DNA of 64,000 nucleotides from an uncultured Cohaesibacter sp. GTDB lineage: Bacteria > Pseudomonadota > Alphaproteobacteria > Rhizobiales > Cohaesibacteraceae. This document shows, in pieces, positions 26,257-35,855 of this stretch (positions are counted from its first letter, which is position 1; each line of letters opens with the position of its first letter). A program made the translations under genes and the position numbers. The stretch is from assembly GCF_963667045.1 (NCBI RefSeq), contig NZ_OY762934.1:1047501-1111500 (forward strand), given 5' to 3'. The notes beneath the pieces were generated by a model that worked only from the letters and a program-made list of their open reading frames with translations, searched no databases and was not told the origin of the DNA.

Positions 26257-26993
26257 TGGATATGCAATTCTTCTGGGAGTCGCTGATCACCCTGATCCCC
26301 GGCATCCCATTGACCCTGCTGCTGGCCTTCCTGTCGACCTTCCTCGGTGCCTTCCTTGCGCTGCTGCTGGCAACGATGCGCCTCTCGGGCATCCGGCCAC
26401 TGGGCTGGTTTGCACAGGGCTATCTCTTTGTCTTCCGCGGCTCGCCGCTGCTGGTGCAGCTGTTCCTCATCTATTACGGTCTCAGCCAGTTTCCGGCGGT
26501 GCGCCATTCCTTCGCATGGACATTCCTGAGGGATCCCTACTGGTGCGCCATCATCGCGCTGACCCTCAACACGGCGGCTTATGCCAGTGAGGTCATTCGC
26601 GGTGGCCTGCTCTCGGTGCCCCATGGACAGGTGGAGGCGGCTCGCGCCTCGGGCATGTCGGGCTTCATGCTGTTCCGCCGCATCGTCTTTCCGCTGGCCA
26701 TCCGGCAGGCCCTTCCAGCCTATGGCACCGAGCTCATCCTGATGGTCAAGGCCACCTCACTGGCCTCCATCATCACCATCATGGAGATCACCGGGCTTGC
26801 CGCCAAACTGGTCGCCGAAACCTACCGGGTGATCGAAGTCTTCATCGTGGCCGGTGCCATCTATCTGGCCATCAACTTCATCCTCACCCGTATCGTCATG
26901 GCGCTTGAATACAAGCTGACGCCGCATCTGCGCGAGCCTCGCATTCTCACCGCCCTTGCCCTTGAAAATGAAACTGCTGGAGAAATCTCGTGA
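26256..26993 (+). CDS. Polar amino acid ABC transporter permease, HisM-type
   Basis: A 245-residue permease of the same family, with five or more hydrophobic segments. The EAA loop is [20 protein letters not shown] and the segment [14 protein letters not shown] is typical of HisM/ArtM proteins. It overlaps the preceding permease by 1 bp and the ATPase by 4 bp (GTGA). The polar amino-acid class is clear from the family; the exact amino acid is not. Confidence 0.9.
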   Translation: MDMQFFWESLITLIPGIPLTLLLAFLSTFLGAFLALLLATMRLSGIRPLGWFAQGYLFVFRGSPLLVQLFLIYYGLSQFPAVRHSFAWTFLRDPYWCAIIALTLNTAAYASEVIRGGLLSVPHGQVEAARASGMSGFMLFRRIVFPLAIRQALPAYGTELILMVKATSLASIITIMEITGLAAKLVAETYRVIEVFIVAGAIYLAINFILTRIVMALEYKLTPHLREPRILTALALENETAGEIS

Positions 26994-27772
26994 CCGGTCC
27001 CGCATCCCCAAACAGCGCTGTCGCTGTCAGCCTTACTGATCTGCACAAGTATTTCGGCGATCTCGAAGTCCTCAAGGGCGTCACCCTGAAGGCCCATGAA
27101 GGCGAAGTGGTCTCCATTCTGGGCTCTTCGGGCTCTGGCAAGTCCACCATGCTGCGCTGTATCAACATGCTGGAAATCCCGACCTCCGGCACAGTCACGG
27201 TTGGGGCGGAAACCATCAAGCTGGTAACCGACCGCAAGGGCATCGTCAAACCCGCGGACCGCAAGCAGGTGGACCGCTTGCGCACTCGCGTCGGCATGGT
27301 GTTCCAGTCGTTCAACCTGTGGTCCCACAAGACGATCCTCGAGAATGTCATTGAGGCGCCGATCCATGTGCAGGGGCGTGACAAGCAGGACTGTATCGAG
27401 GAAGCCAAGGAAATCCTCGACAAGGTCGGCATTGCCGACAAGTGCGACTTCTACCCCTCGCATCTTTCAGGCGGCCAGCAACAGCGCGCCGCCATCGCCC
27501 GCGCACTGGCACAGCACCCGGATGTGCTGCTGTTTGACGAGCCGACATCGGCGCTCGATCCGGAACTGGTCGGCGAAGTGCTGCGCGTCATGCGGGGGCT
27601 TGCCGAGGAAGGCCGCACCATGCTGGTCGTCACCCACGAAATGGGCTTTGCACGGGATGTCTCCAACCGCGTCGTCTTCCTGCATCAGGGACAGATCGAT
27701 GCTGAAGGCAGCCCGGAAACTCTCTTCAACGACAAGAGCAACGAGCGTTTTCAAAAATTCATTGCAGGCTGA
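26990..27772 (+). CDS. Polar amino acid ABC transporter ATP-binding protein, HisP/GlnQ-type
   Basis: A 260-residue cytoplasmic ATPase. Walker A is GSSGSGKST (near residue 45), the signature is LSGGQQQR (near 160), Walker B with catalytic Glu is [13 protein letters not shown] (near 178), and the H loop is VVTHEMGFA (near 213). The start is GTG at 26990, overlapping the HisM-type stop. It drives uptake through the two permeases. Confidence 0.94.
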   Translation: MTGPASPNSAVAVSLTDLHKYFGDLEVLKGVTLKAHEGEVVSILGSSGSGKSTMLRCINMLEIPTSGTVTVGAETIKLVTDRKGIVKPADRKQVDRLRTRVGMVFQSFNLWSHKTILENVIEAPIHVQGRDKQDCIEEAKEILDKVGIADKCDFYPSHLSGGQQQRAAIARALAQHPDVLLFDEPTSALDPELVGEVLRVMRGLAEEGRTMLVVTHEMGFARDVSNRVVFLHQGQIDAEGSPETLFNDKSNERFQKFIAG

Positions 27773-27842
27773 CAGGCCGCAATCAATACCTCCGGCCAAG
27801 CCATCCCGGTCGGCCGGCGATCACTACAGAAGGGAAAGCGAA

Positions 27843-28691
27843 ATGAAAATCTGGACCCGACTTCTCGGGGTGGCCATGACAGCAGCAATGCTGGCGGTAG
27901 GGCCTGCCCTCGCATCGGACATCAAAACCGTCAAACTGGGCACCGAAGGGGCATTCCCTCCGTGGAACTCCACCAATGCCGATGGCACGCTGGAAGGCTT
28001 TGAAATCGACCTTGGCAAGATCCTCTGCGAACGCATGAAAGTGGAATGCGAATGGGTCGTGCAGGACTGGAAAGGCATCATTCCGGCGCTCAACGCTGGC
28101 AAGTTCGACGCCATCATGTCCGGCATGTCCGCAACGGCCAAGCGCGCTGAAGTGATCGACTTCTCGATCCCTTACGGCTCCACCGGCCAGACCTTCGGCG
28201 TGCTTGAAGATTCCGATCTCGCCAAGCTGCCGCTGAATGGCGACGTCTTCCCGCTTGCTTCCAAACCGGAAGAGGCCAAGAAAGCCATCGAAGAAATCAA
28301 GCCCATGTTGAAGGGCAAGATCATCGGCGTGCAGTCCTCTGCCATTGCGGAACGCTTCCTGCAGGAGAATCTGGCTGACGTTGCCGAGATCCGTGAATAT
28401 GGCAAGACCCAGGAACATGACCTCGACCTGATGTCCGGCCGTGTCGATGCCATCATGGCCTCCACCGCCTACATCTCGACCGCCATGAAAGACCCGGCAA
28501 ACAAGGGCATGATTCTGGCTGGTCCCCGCTTCCAGGGCGGCATTCTGGGCAAGGGCAGCTCGCTTGGCCTGCGCAAGGGTTCCGACGAACTGAAAGCCAT
28601 GTTCGACAAAGCCATCGCTTCGGCCCGCGACGACGGCACCATCAAGGAACTGTCAATGAAATGGTTCGGCTTTGACGTGACCGTCTACTAA
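27843..28691 (+). CDS. Polar amino acid ABC transporter substrate-binding protein, HisJ/ArgT-type
   Basis: A 282-residue periplasmic binding protein of family 3. It starts at the ATG at 27843 with AAGGGAAAG upstream; a much longer frame from 27345 overlaps the ATPase gene and is not coding. The signal peptide ends near GPALA-SDIKT. The family pattern GTEGAFPPWNSTNADGTLEG near the mature N terminus and FDAIMSGMSATAKRAEVIDF follow the lysine/arginine/ornithine-octopine type. It is the last gene of the operon and is followed by a strong terminator. With the amidohydrolase at the head, the ligand may be an amino-acid conjugate or the released amino acid. Confidence 0.92.
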   Translation: MKIWTRLLGVAMTAAMLAVGPALASDIKTVKLGTEGAFPPWNSTNADGTLEGFEIDLGKILCERMKVECEWVVQDWKGIIPALNAGKFDAIMSGMSATAKRAEVIDFSIPYGSTGQTFGVLEDSDLAKLPLNGDVFPLASKPEEAKKAIEEIKPMLKGKIIGVQSSAIAERFLQENLADVAEIREYGKTQEHDLDLMSGRVDAIMASTAYISTAMKDPANKGMILAGPRFQGGILGKGSSLGLRKGSDELKAMFDKAIASARDDGTIKELSMKWFGFDVTVY

Positions 28692-28717
28692 GAGCTGGCT
28701 CTTTCACCTTTTGGCAC

Positions 28718-28766
28718 AAACGAAAAACACCCGGAGCGGCTCTCGCTTCCGGGTGTTTCTTTTTGC
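28718..28766. terminator. Bidirectional rho-independent terminator
   Basis: A perfect 11-bp stem (AAACACCCGGA / TCCGGGTGTTT at 28725-28758), extended inside by GCG/CGC, is followed by CTTTTTG on the plus strand and by TTTTTCGTTTG on the minus strand. It ends both the amino-acid ABC operon and the convergent quinone oxidoreductase operon. Confidence 0.9.
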
Positions 28767-28820
28767 TCGGTGCTTGTTTTTGTGAGCGCTTGCACGCGAT
28801 CTTTAAAGCGGTACAGGACC

Positions 28821-29792
28821 TCAGGGCTTGAGGATGGTCGCGCCGGTGGTCTTGCGGCCTTCCAGCGCCTTGTGGGCCTCGGCAGCATCCTTGAGCGGCA
28901 TGGATGCGACGACATCGGCCTTGACCGCGCCGCTGACGAGCCGGTCGAACAGGTCGGCAGCCCGCATTTCCAGATCCGCCCGTTTGGCCACATAGTCAAA
29001 CAGCACAGGACGGCAGGCGGCCTTCGACCCACTGGCCAGATCAGAGAGCTTGAAATCATCAATCATGCCGGACGACTGGCCGAAGTTGGCGAACATGCCG
29101 AACGGCTTGAGACATGCGATGGATCCGCGCCATGTGTCCTTGCCAACGCTGTCATAGACCACTTCGCACCCTTGCCCACCGGTCAGGTCCATGACCTTTT
29201 CGGCAAAATTCTCTTCGCGATAATTGATCACGTCGCTGTAGCCATGCTTGAGCGCCAGTGCCACCTTGTCGGCAGAGCCTGCCGTGCCGATGGCGCGGGC
29301 GCCAAGCGCCTTCAGCCACTGGCCCAGAATGAGCCCAACCCCGCCAGCGGCGGCATGCACCAGCACCGTATCCCCCGCCTTGACGGCATAGGATGACGTG
29401 ACGAGATACTGTGCGGTCAGGCCCTTGAGCATGACAGATGCAGCAAGGTTATCCGAGACGCCATCGGGCAGCACAACCAGACGGTCGGCAGCCAGCACCC
29501 GGCGTTCGCGATAGGCGCCGAACTTGAGCACATAGGCAACCCTGTCACCGACCTTGAGACCTTCCACCCCTTCCCCAATGGCTTCGACCACGCCAGCAGC
29601 CTCGGCTCCCGGAATCATGGTTTTGTCCGGCCAGGGGTAGAGCCCCGTGCGGTTGTAGACATCGATAAAGTTGACGCCAATCGCGGTGTGGCGTACCAGC
29701 GCCTCGTTCGGGCCGGGTGTGCCTGTTTCCAGCGCGCACCACTCCATGACTTCCGGACCGCCAGGTCTGGAAGCGACAAGAGCCATATCCAT
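28821..29792 (-). CDS. Zinc-independent quinone oxidoreductase, Qor family (MDR)
   Basis: A 323-residue NADPH-dependent medium-chain reductase, the size of E. coli Qor (327). The Rossmann motif AAAGGVGLILGQWLKALGA (near residue 150) and the N-terminal RHTAIGVNFIDVYNRTGLYP block are typical of the quinone reductase branch. The zinc-binding cysteines of alcohol dehydrogenases are absent. The ATG at 29792 has GGAGAAG about 5 nt upstream; the longer frame lacks one. It is the last gene of the propeller/ABC operon and ends at the shared terminator. It may reduce an unsaturated or quinone-like intermediate of that pathway, or protect against one. Confidence 0.88.
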   Translation of the reverse strand: MDMALVASRPGGPEVMEWCALETGTPGPNEALVRHTAIGVNFIDVYNRTGLYPWPDKTMIPGAEAAGVVEAIGEGVEGLKVGDRVAYVLKFGAYRERRVLAADRLVVLPDGVSDNLAASVMLKGLTAQYLVTSSYAVKAGDTVLVHAAAGGVGLILGQWLKALGARAIGTAGSADKVALALKHGYSDVINYREENFAEKVMDLTGGQGCEVVYDSVGKDTWRGSIACLKPFGMFANFGQSSGMIDDFKLSDLASGSKAACRPVLFDYVAKRADLEMRAADLFDRLVSGAVKADVVASMPLKDAAEAHKALEGRKTTGATILKP

Positions 29793-29869
29793 TTTCTTCT
29801 CCGATTTTTGCACCGACGCCAACTCTCAGGAGCGGCGACGGCGCCAAAGTCATTTGGTCAAGCTGGCGA

Positions 29870-30277
29870 TCAGGCCAGGAATTCGGGGTCGACGGGGACC
29901 TGCATTGCAGTCACCAGATGGTTGGTCTGGGCAGCCAGCCCCACGATCGACAACAGCTCTGCATAGGTGTCATCCGTCAAGCCCTTGGCCCGGGCCTGAG
30001 CAGTGTGGGAATGGAGGCAATAGGAGCAGGAGTTGGCTGCCGATACGGCGATATAGATCATCTCGCGGGTCATCGGATCGATGTTGCCCGGCGTCATCAT
30101 GACGGCCTTGAGGCCTTCCCATGTGCGTTTCAGCAGGGCAGGATCGGCCGCGCCCAGCGCCCGCCAGAAATTGTTGATGAAATCGGTTTTGCGCAATTCG
30201 CGGATTTCGTCAAAGACTTCCTTTACGGCCGGGATCTTGTCGGCTTCTTCATTGGTGAGCAATTTGACAGTTGCCAT
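29870..30277 (-). CDS. Carboxymuconolactone decarboxylase / AhpD-family protein
   Basis: A 135-residue all-helical protein with the AhpD-type redox motif SCSYCLHSHT (CxxC then His) at about residues 82-91. Members act as alkylhydroperoxidases or unknown dehydrogenases, and the CxxC-H set points to redox activity rather than to true carboxymuconolactone decarboxylation. AGGAGG lies about 9 nt before the ATG. It sits between the aminotransferase and the quinone oxidoreductase, 12 bp after the former, inside the propeller/ABC operon. The substrate is unknown. Confidence 0.82.
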   Translation of the reverse strand: MATVKLLTNEEADKIPAVKEVFDEIRELRKTDFINNFWRALGAADPALLKRTWEGLKAVMMTPGNIDPMTREMIYIAVSAANSCSYCLHSHTAQARAKGLTDDTYAELLSIVGLAAQTNHLVTAMQVPVDPEFLA

Positions 30278-30289
30278 CTTGGTTTCCTC

Positions 30290-31144
30290 CTAGGCGTGTG
30301 CCCATTCCATGTACAGAGAGCGGGCCTTCTTGGTGATTGGCCCGTATGCGAGTTCCCGGTCTTCTATGCGAGATACCGGAATCACCTTGGAGATGTTGCC
30401 GGTAGAAAAGATTTCGTCCGCTTCCATGAAATCCTGAACCGTCAGGGTCATTTCGTGGACGGTGTAGCCAGCGCCGCGCAGCAATCCAAGGACGCGCTTG
30501 CGGGTGATGCCGGCAAGGAAGGTGCCGTTCGGGATGGAGGTGAAGACCTCCCCGCCGCGCACCATGAAGACGTTGGCGGTGGCGAGCTCTGCCACGTTAC
30601 CGGCACAATCGGTCACCAGCGCGTTGTCAAAGCCCTTCCGCTGGGCCTCGCGCACCATGCGGGCGTTGTTGGCATAGAGGCAGGCGGCCTTGGCATTGGT
30701 CGGCGCAACGGCGATGGTCGGGCGGCGATACTGGGTCGTGGTGATGGAAAAGCCGGTTGGTTCAACCATCGGAATTTCCTCAAGGCAGAGCGCAAAGTCG
30801 GTCGAAGATGCGAGCGGCGGCAGTGTTCCGATATCGCTCTCCTCGGCCCAGTACATCGGACGGATATAGACGTCGGTGTTCGGCGCAAATTTCTTGATGC
30901 CTTCCTTGGCGAGAGCCTCAATTGCCTCGCCCGTGAAGGTCGGTTCCAGCATCAGCGCCTCGGCGGAGCGGTTGATCCGCTGACAATGCAGATCAAGGTC
31001 CGGAGAGACACCTTCAAACAGGCGAGCGCCATCGAACACCAGCGATCCCAACCAGGTTGCATGAGACGCCGCGCCCAGAATGCGCACATCGCCCTCGTGC
31101 CACTCACCCTTGTAGTAGGTCCACATTGCGCGCTTGGCAGCCAT
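30290..31144 (-). CDS. PLP-dependent class IV aminotransferase (IlvE / D-amino-acid transaminase type)
   Basis: A 284-residue fold-type IV PLP enzyme. The probable Schiff-base lysine is in TNAKAACLYANNARM, and the PLP-phosphate region with Glu is NVAELATANVFMV, followed by GITRKRVLGLL, all as in branched-chain aminotransferases. I start it at 31144, where AAGGAG is 7 nt upstream, rather than 2 codons earlier. It is inside an ABC/propeller operon and not near branched-chain genes. I infer amino transfer to or from the imported compound or a product; the donor is unknown. Confidence 0.87.
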   Translation of the reverse strand: MAAKRAMWTYYKGEWHEGDVRILGAASHATWLGSLVFDGARLFEGVSPDLDLHCQRINRSAEALMLEPTFTGEAIEALAKEGIKKFAPNTDVYIRPMYWAEESDIGTLPPLASSTDFALCLEEIPMVEPTGFSITTTQYRRPTIAVAPTNAKAACLYANNARMVREAQRKGFDNALVTDCAGNVAELATANVFMVRGGEVFTSIPNGTFLAGITRKRVLGLLRGAGYTVHEMTLTVQDFMEADEIFSTGNISKVIPVSRIEDRELAYGPITKKARSLYMEWAHA

Positions 31145-31177
31145 TGTCATTCTCCTTGCTAAAGTCCGGCAGATCCG

Positions 31178-32674
31178 TCAATGGACCGCCGCATACATGA
31201 TTTTCTCTTCGGTTGCCTCGGAGGGCGAGAACTCCTCCACGATGCGCCCCTGTCGGCAGACAAGAATGCGATCGGACAGATTCATGATCTCCGGAAGGTA
31301 GGACGAAATCACCACCACAGCCAGCCCCTGATCGGCCAGATCGTTGATGATCTGGTGAATTTCGGCAATCGCGCCGACGTCCACACCGCGGGTCGGTTCG
31401 TCGAAGATGACCAGTTTCGGCTGCTGCACAAGGCCCTTGCCGATCACCACCTTCTGCTGGTTGCCCCCGGACAGCTCGACCACGCGGGCATTGTCGTTGA
31501 TGGCGCGGATGTTGAGCTTTCCGGACCAGTCGGCGGCGACGTCCTTCATCTCCTTGTGACTGACATACCATGCCTTGTCGTGCCCGGCGGCGATCAGCCC
31601 GGCATAGATATTCTCGGCAATCGACATGGTTTCGAAAAAGCCCTCGCTCTTGCGGTCCTCGGTCACATAGACGATGCCGTCACTGACCGCTTCGCGCGGC
31701 ACATAATAGCGGGTCGGCTTCTCGTTGAGCACGATGGTGCCACCACGCAGGAAGTCGCGCTTGTAGATGCCGGAGACGATCTTGAAGGTCTCGGTGCGGC
31801 CCGAGCCAATCAGCCCGAAGACGCCGGTGATCTGGCCCGCAAAGATCGAAAAGGAGTTGTTGCGGACCATCGCCCCCATGGAGATGTCCTGCACGGACAG
31901 CACCTTCTTGCCAGCCTTGCGCACGCCACTTTCACCACGGTCGCGGTAGAGCTCGCCAGAGAGGGTCCGGCCGACCATGGCGGCAATGATCGACTCGCGG
32001 GTGAAATTCTCGGTTCTGTCACTGGCCACCAGCTCACCGTCGCGCAGAATGGTGATGCGGTCGGAAATCTGCAGGGCTTCTTCGAGAGCATGGCTGATGA
32101 AGATGATCGATACACCATTCGACTTGAGCCGTTCAATGAGCGCAAAGAAATGGCGCTTCTCTTCCGGTGTCAGGGTTGCTGTCGGTTCATCGAAGATAAT
32201 CACTTCGGCCTTGTGATGCACCGCACGGGCGATCTCCACCATCTGCCGCTTGGCAGCGCCCAGCGTTGCCACCAGCGCGGTGGGGTCAACCGAGAAGTTG
32301 AGCGATTGCAGGAACTGCTGGGCGGAGATGAAGGTGCCGCGCAGGCGGTTGAGGAAGCTTTCCGAGCCCAGATAGAGATTCTGCGCCACGGTCATCGACG
32401 GCACAAGGCTGGTTTCCTGAAACACCATGGCGATCCCGGCTTCCAGCGCTTCGTTCGGGTTGGTAAAGACCGTTTCCTTGCCGTGATGGAACATCTTGCC
32501 TGCGGTTGGTTCGACAACCCCGGCCATCATTTTGGTGAGGGTCGATTTGCCCGCTCCATTCTCGCCAAGCAGGGCGTGAACCTCGCCCTTGTGCAGTTCG
32601 AAATCCACCTCCTTGATGGCAGGCACGCCACGGTAGGCCTTGGTGATCTTTTCCATGCGAATGATGGGATCCAT
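31178..32674 (-). CDS. Sugar-type ABC transporter ATP-binding protein, RbsA-like
   Basis: A 498-residue protein with two nucleotide-binding domains, as in RbsA/MglA. Domain 1 has Walker A GENGAGKST (near residue 37) and Walker B IIFDEPTATLTPEE (near 158). Domain 2 has a degenerate P-loop GLIGSGRTE (near 292), signature LSGGNQQKVVIG (near 403) and Walker B VIFDEPTRGVDVG (near 424). The degenerate second site is normal for this class. It begins 5 bp after the single-propeller gene and serves the two permeases (33732-35855 and 37185-38156). Confidence 0.93.
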   Translation of the reverse strand: MDPIIRMEKITKAYRGVPAIKEVDFELHKGEVHALLGENGAGKSTLTKMMAGVVEPTAGKMFHHGKETVFTNPNEALEAGIAMVFQETSLVPSMTVAQNLYLGSESFLNRLRGTFISAQQFLQSLNFSVDPTALVATLGAAKRQMVEIARAVHHKAEVIIFDEPTATLTPEEKRHFFALIERLKSNGVSIIFISHALEEALQISDRITILRDGELVASDRTENFTRESIIAAMVGRTLSGELYRDRGESGVRKAGKKVLSVQDISMGAMVRNNSFSIFAGQITGVFGLIGSGRTETFKIVSGIYKRDFLRGGTIVLNEKPTRYYVPREAVSDGIVYVTEDRKSEGFFETMSIAENIYAGLIAAGHDKAWYVSHKEMKDVAADWSGKLNIRAINDNARVVELSGGNQQKVVIGKGLVQQPKLVIFDEPTRGVDVGAIAEIHQIINDLADQGLAVVVISSYLPEIMNLSDRILVCRQGRIVEEFSPSEATEEKIMYAAVH

Positions 32675-32679
32675 GTCCT

Positions 32680-33735
32680 TTAGCCCTCCACCTTGATGTC
32701 TGCGATGTCGAGCAGGACATCCCCGCCCCTGGAGGCCACGATGATCTGGCCATCATGTTCGATGGCACAGCAGACGCCGTGGCGGTTGCCGTTGGCGCGG
32801 CTGTGCATGCTGGTGAGCGGGTTCATGGTCTTGCCGAGCCGCACCACCATGCCGTAGGAACGGGCCGGAGCCCATGCCTTGTAGACGCCCATGGTGCGGA
32901 TGCCACCACACTGAAGCGGCTCTAGGAAGCTGCGGTTCGAATAGAGTGCCGGGGCGATCCAGTATTCACGCGGCACGCTTTCCATCATGTCATGGCGATA
33001 GTGCTTTTCCTGCAGCACCAGCTCAACCAGCCGGTTACGCGGTGCGAACACAGACAGAATAGCGCCGCCGTCGGCCGTCGGCACGATGCGGGCGGGATAG
33101 CCCGGAATCTGGTCGATCAGCACGGAAATATTCTTCTCCGCATCCATGATCATCACCCTGTGACGCCAGCTTTCCGAGAAGGCCACGCGGCCACCGCTCA
33201 GCGGGCAGAGACCATAGGGATAGGCCAGCCCTCCAGCAACCTTCTCAAAGGCCTCCTTCGGCGAATGGCGCACCCAGATCGATCCGCAAGCCTTCTTGCT
33301 CATGAGGTCGGCCGCCCAGTCCGAGCAGGCGTGCTCGGATGAGCCATTGGCCAGCCACAGGGAGCCGTCATAGGAATAGGCCAGCGCCGTGATTGCCTTG
33401 ATTTCCTCAAGCAGACGGACGGGTTCACCGTCGACAAACAGCTGTCCGGTTTCCAGAGCGACCGCCAGCTTGTCAGCGGTCGAAACGGCAAGGGCCGTGA
33501 TTGGCGCTTCAAAGGCGCGCAGCAGTTTCGGCTCGGCCCCCTTGTTGATGGCGTAGATGGCATTGCCTGATGTGGCAATGAGCTCGCCCTTGTAGACGGC
33601 CAGATTGTCCGGCTCGGACAGATGGGTGAGGACATCGGCCTCATCGAGCACCGTGTTGGGGCGGAAGGCGCCATCCATGGGCGGAATGGTCACCGCCTTG
33701 CCGCGAAATATGTCGAGGATCGGATCGAGGATCAT
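32680..33735 (-). CDS. Six-bladed beta-propeller protein, SMP-30/strictosidine-synthase-like
   Basis: A 351-residue protein without a signal peptide or membrane segment, so cytoplasmic. Repeated blade-like pieces end in hydrophobic-Gly patterns, and GRVAFSESWRHRVMIMD and YPARIVPTADGGAILSVFAP match the late blades of APMAP/strictosidine synthase-like proteins (compare SLYFSESWRSRIHRYW in the fused propeller next door). The ATG at 33735 overlaps the fused gene stop as ATGA. The family includes lactonases, but I cannot point to a full metal site. Two such propellers in tandem suggest a lactone or ester step on the imported compound (inference). Confidence 0.75.
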   Translation of the reverse strand: MILDPILDIFRGKAVTIPPMDGAFRPNTVLDEADVLTHLSEPDNLAVYKGELIATSGNAIYAINKGAEPKLLRAFEAPITALAVSTADKLAVALETGQLFVDGEPVRLLEEIKAITALAYSYDGSLWLANGSSEHACSDWAADLMSKKACGSIWVRHSPKEAFEKVAGGLAYPYGLCPLSGGRVAFSESWRHRVMIMDAEKNISVLIDQIPGYPARIVPTADGGAILSVFAPRNRLVELVLQEKHYRHDMMESVPREYWIAPALYSNRSFLEPLQCGGIRTMGVYKAWAPARSYGMVVRLGKTMNPLTSMHSRANGNRHGVCCAIEHDGQIIVASRGGDVLLDIADIKVEG

Positions 33736-35855
33736 GCCTTTTCTCCCCAATAGGACGTCATGCCGGTCCAAGTCGGGTCGGCACCTTCGATGTCAAACAG
33801 ACCGATACGGTTGTTGAGAATGCCGCCGATGAAGAGTTTGCCCTTGTGCTCGCGCATCGAGGTCACCATCGGATGGTTCTGGCCGGTGAGGTCGCCCATG
33901 GTCTGGATGATCTTGCCGCTGTCATCGAACTTGACGATACCGCCGGTGTTGATGTTCGGGAACAGCCAGTCGTCCTGTGGCAGGCGGCGTGTCATGCGCT
34001 TGCGCATGTCCGGATGACGCAGCGACAAGTCAAAGCTCGGCGTGCGCATGCCAAGCCAGGCCATCCAGTAGGTGCCGTCGGAAGCACGGTTGATGTTGTC
34101 GGTGTAGCCCGGCATATCCTTGATGACGCATTCCACGGAGCCCGCCTTGGGGCCTGCGATCCAGTAGCGATGAATGCGGCTTCTCCAGCTTTCCGAAAAA
34201 TAGAGAGACTGACCGTCATGGGCGATGCAAACACCGTTGGTGTAGCGATAGCCATCGAGCAGGGTCTTGGTGGAGCCATCCTTGGGATCATAGACCAGCA
34301 GGCGACCGGTGCCACGGTTCTCGATGGAATCCAGCATCCATTCATGAGCGTCATAGCGCTTGGTACTGTCGGTGAAATAGATCTTGCCGTCCGGTGCGAT
34401 GTCGAGGTCGTTGGGATCACGCATGCGAGCGTCATCGACGATGGATGTCAGCGAGCGTCTGGTCTCGGCTGAAAGGCGTGTAACCTCGCGATCCGGAGAG
34501 ATCTTGTAGAGCCCCATGGCACCGACGCAGGAGATGAGGTTTTCATCCTTGTCAAATGCCAGCCCGAGCGGGAAGCCGCCAACATGGGCGAAGACTTCCG
34601 AGCGCTTGTAGTCCGGAGCAAAGAAGCGGACAATCTCGCCGTGACGCGTGCCGCAATAGAGGTTGTCATTGCGGTCGAGAATGACGTCTTCCGGCCCTTC
34701 CAGCTCACCTAGGCCGATATGCTGGGCAGAGGACAGCTTGTTGTTGAGGGCATAGGCGGAGCCAGACCCCGGCTCTGCGGATTCTGCCTTGCCCATCTTG
34801 AGATAGACCGGCGCGACATAGATCTCGTTGAGCACCTTGTGGCGGTTCTTCAGCCAGCGAATATCGATGGTCACTGCAAAGGCCAGCATGATGCCGAGCA
34901 CCATCTGGTTGGTGCCGGTGCCGAAGCCGAGGCGGATGAGGCCATTGGTCATCACCAGAACGATGACCGCCCCCATGATGCCCTTGGCCACCGAGCCTCG
35001 CCCGCCGCCAAGAGAGTTGCCGCCAACCACCGCCGCCGTCAGCGCCAGAATTTCAAGGCCATGACCGGTGCCCGGTCCGGCGCTGGACAGGCGTGTTGCC
35101 ATCAGGAAGCCGGACACACCCGCGCAGAAGCCGGAAAAAATGTAGGTCATGAAGACGATGCGGCGCACCCGGATACCGGCGTTGTGCGCCGAGCGGCGCG
35201 ACCCGCCGACCGCCTGCACATGCCATCCCGGACGCGAGCGCGTGAGGGCGATGTGGGTGATCAGTGCGAACACGATGGCGGTCAGCACCGGCATGGAGAA
35301 GCCGAACAGCGTACCGTCACCGATGAAGTCCCAGAGGTCCGAGGAGGCGAAGGACATCTGGGTTGCAGCGCCATATTGTACGACCAGAATGTCGAACAGC
35401 GCCCGCCCGATGATGAAGGTCACCAGCGTGGTCAGGAAGGCGCGCAGCCGCAGAAAGCCGATGAGATAGCCATTGATCGCGCCACAGACGACGCCGGTGG
35501 CGATGGCGGCCAGCAGGCAGACCCAGACCGGGGCTTCAAAGATGAAGAAGGTGGCAACGGACGCAAAGGTCGCTAGCGCAAAGATGGAGCCGACCGACAG
35601 ATCGATACCGCCACCGAGCATGACCACCGTAAGCCCGGTCACCACAAGAGAGAATTCGCCGAGCTGACGCGTCGATTCTTGCAATGAATAGGGTTTGAAG
35701 AAGCCCGGAATCGCCGATCCGAAGGCAGCCACTGTGATCACCAGGGCAAGAAAGGGAATGGCGTTATCCGTCCATCTCTTGGTCAGAATCTCCCCGATGA
35801 GGTGATCGGGAATGGCATTATAGCGCCATGCTTGCAGTTTTTCGCGAAAGGCCAT
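33732..35855 (-). CDS. ABC transporter permease (RbsC-like) fused to APMAP-like beta-propeller
   Basis: A 707-residue fusion. Residues about 1-340 are an RbsC-type sugar permease with TVVMLGGGIDLSVGSIFAL (near 78) and VVGGNSLGGGRGSVAKGIMGA (near 290), the two hallmark segments. Residues about 370-707 form a strictosidine-synthase/APMAP-type propeller with LEGPEDVILDRNDNLYCG, PNDLDIAPDGKIYFTDSTKR, TNGVCIAHDGQSLYFSESW and MPGYTDNINRASDGTYWMAW. Since RbsC C termini face the cytoplasm, the propeller should be cytoplasmic, at the exit of the channel. The frame is continuous, with no sign of a sequencing join. I infer direct handing of the substrate to a hydrolase-like domain. Confidence 0.88.
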   Translation of the reverse strand: MAFREKLQAWRYNAIPDHLIGEILTKRWTDNAIPFLALVITVAAFGSAIPGFFKPYSLQESTRQLGEFSLVVTGLTVVMLGGGIDLSVGSIFALATFASVATFFIFEAPVWVCLLAAIATGVVCGAINGYLIGFLRLRAFLTTLVTFIIGRALFDILVVQYGAATQMSFASSDLWDFIGDGTLFGFSMPVLTAIVFALITHIALTRSRPGWHVQAVGGSRRSAHNAGIRVRRIVFMTYIFSGFCAGVSGFLMATRLSSAGPGTGHGLEILALTAAVVGGNSLGGGRGSVAKGIMGAVIVLVMTNGLIRLGFGTGTNQMVLGIMLAFAVTIDIRWLKNRHKVLNEIYVAPVYLKMGKAESAEPGSGSAYALNNKLSSAQHIGLGELEGPEDVILDRNDNLYCGTRHGEIVRFFAPDYKRSEVFAHVGGFPLGLAFDKDENLISCVGAMGLYKISPDREVTRLSAETRRSLTSIVDDARMRDPNDLDIAPDGKIYFTDSTKRYDAHEWMLDSIENRGTGRLLVYDPKDGSTKTLLDGYRYTNGVCIAHDGQSLYFSESWRSRIHRYWIAGPKAGSVECVIKDMPGYTDNINRASDGTYWMAWLGMRTPSFDLSLRHPDMRKRMTRRLPQDDWLFPNINTGGIVKFDDSGKIIQTMGDLTGQNHPMVTSMREHKGKLFIGGILNNRIGLFDIEGADPTWTGMTSYWGEKA

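Noticed and set aside
31181-32683. Plus-strand open frame of 500 codons
   Set aside because: It is antisense to the RbsA-like ATPase gene and has no recognisable protein.
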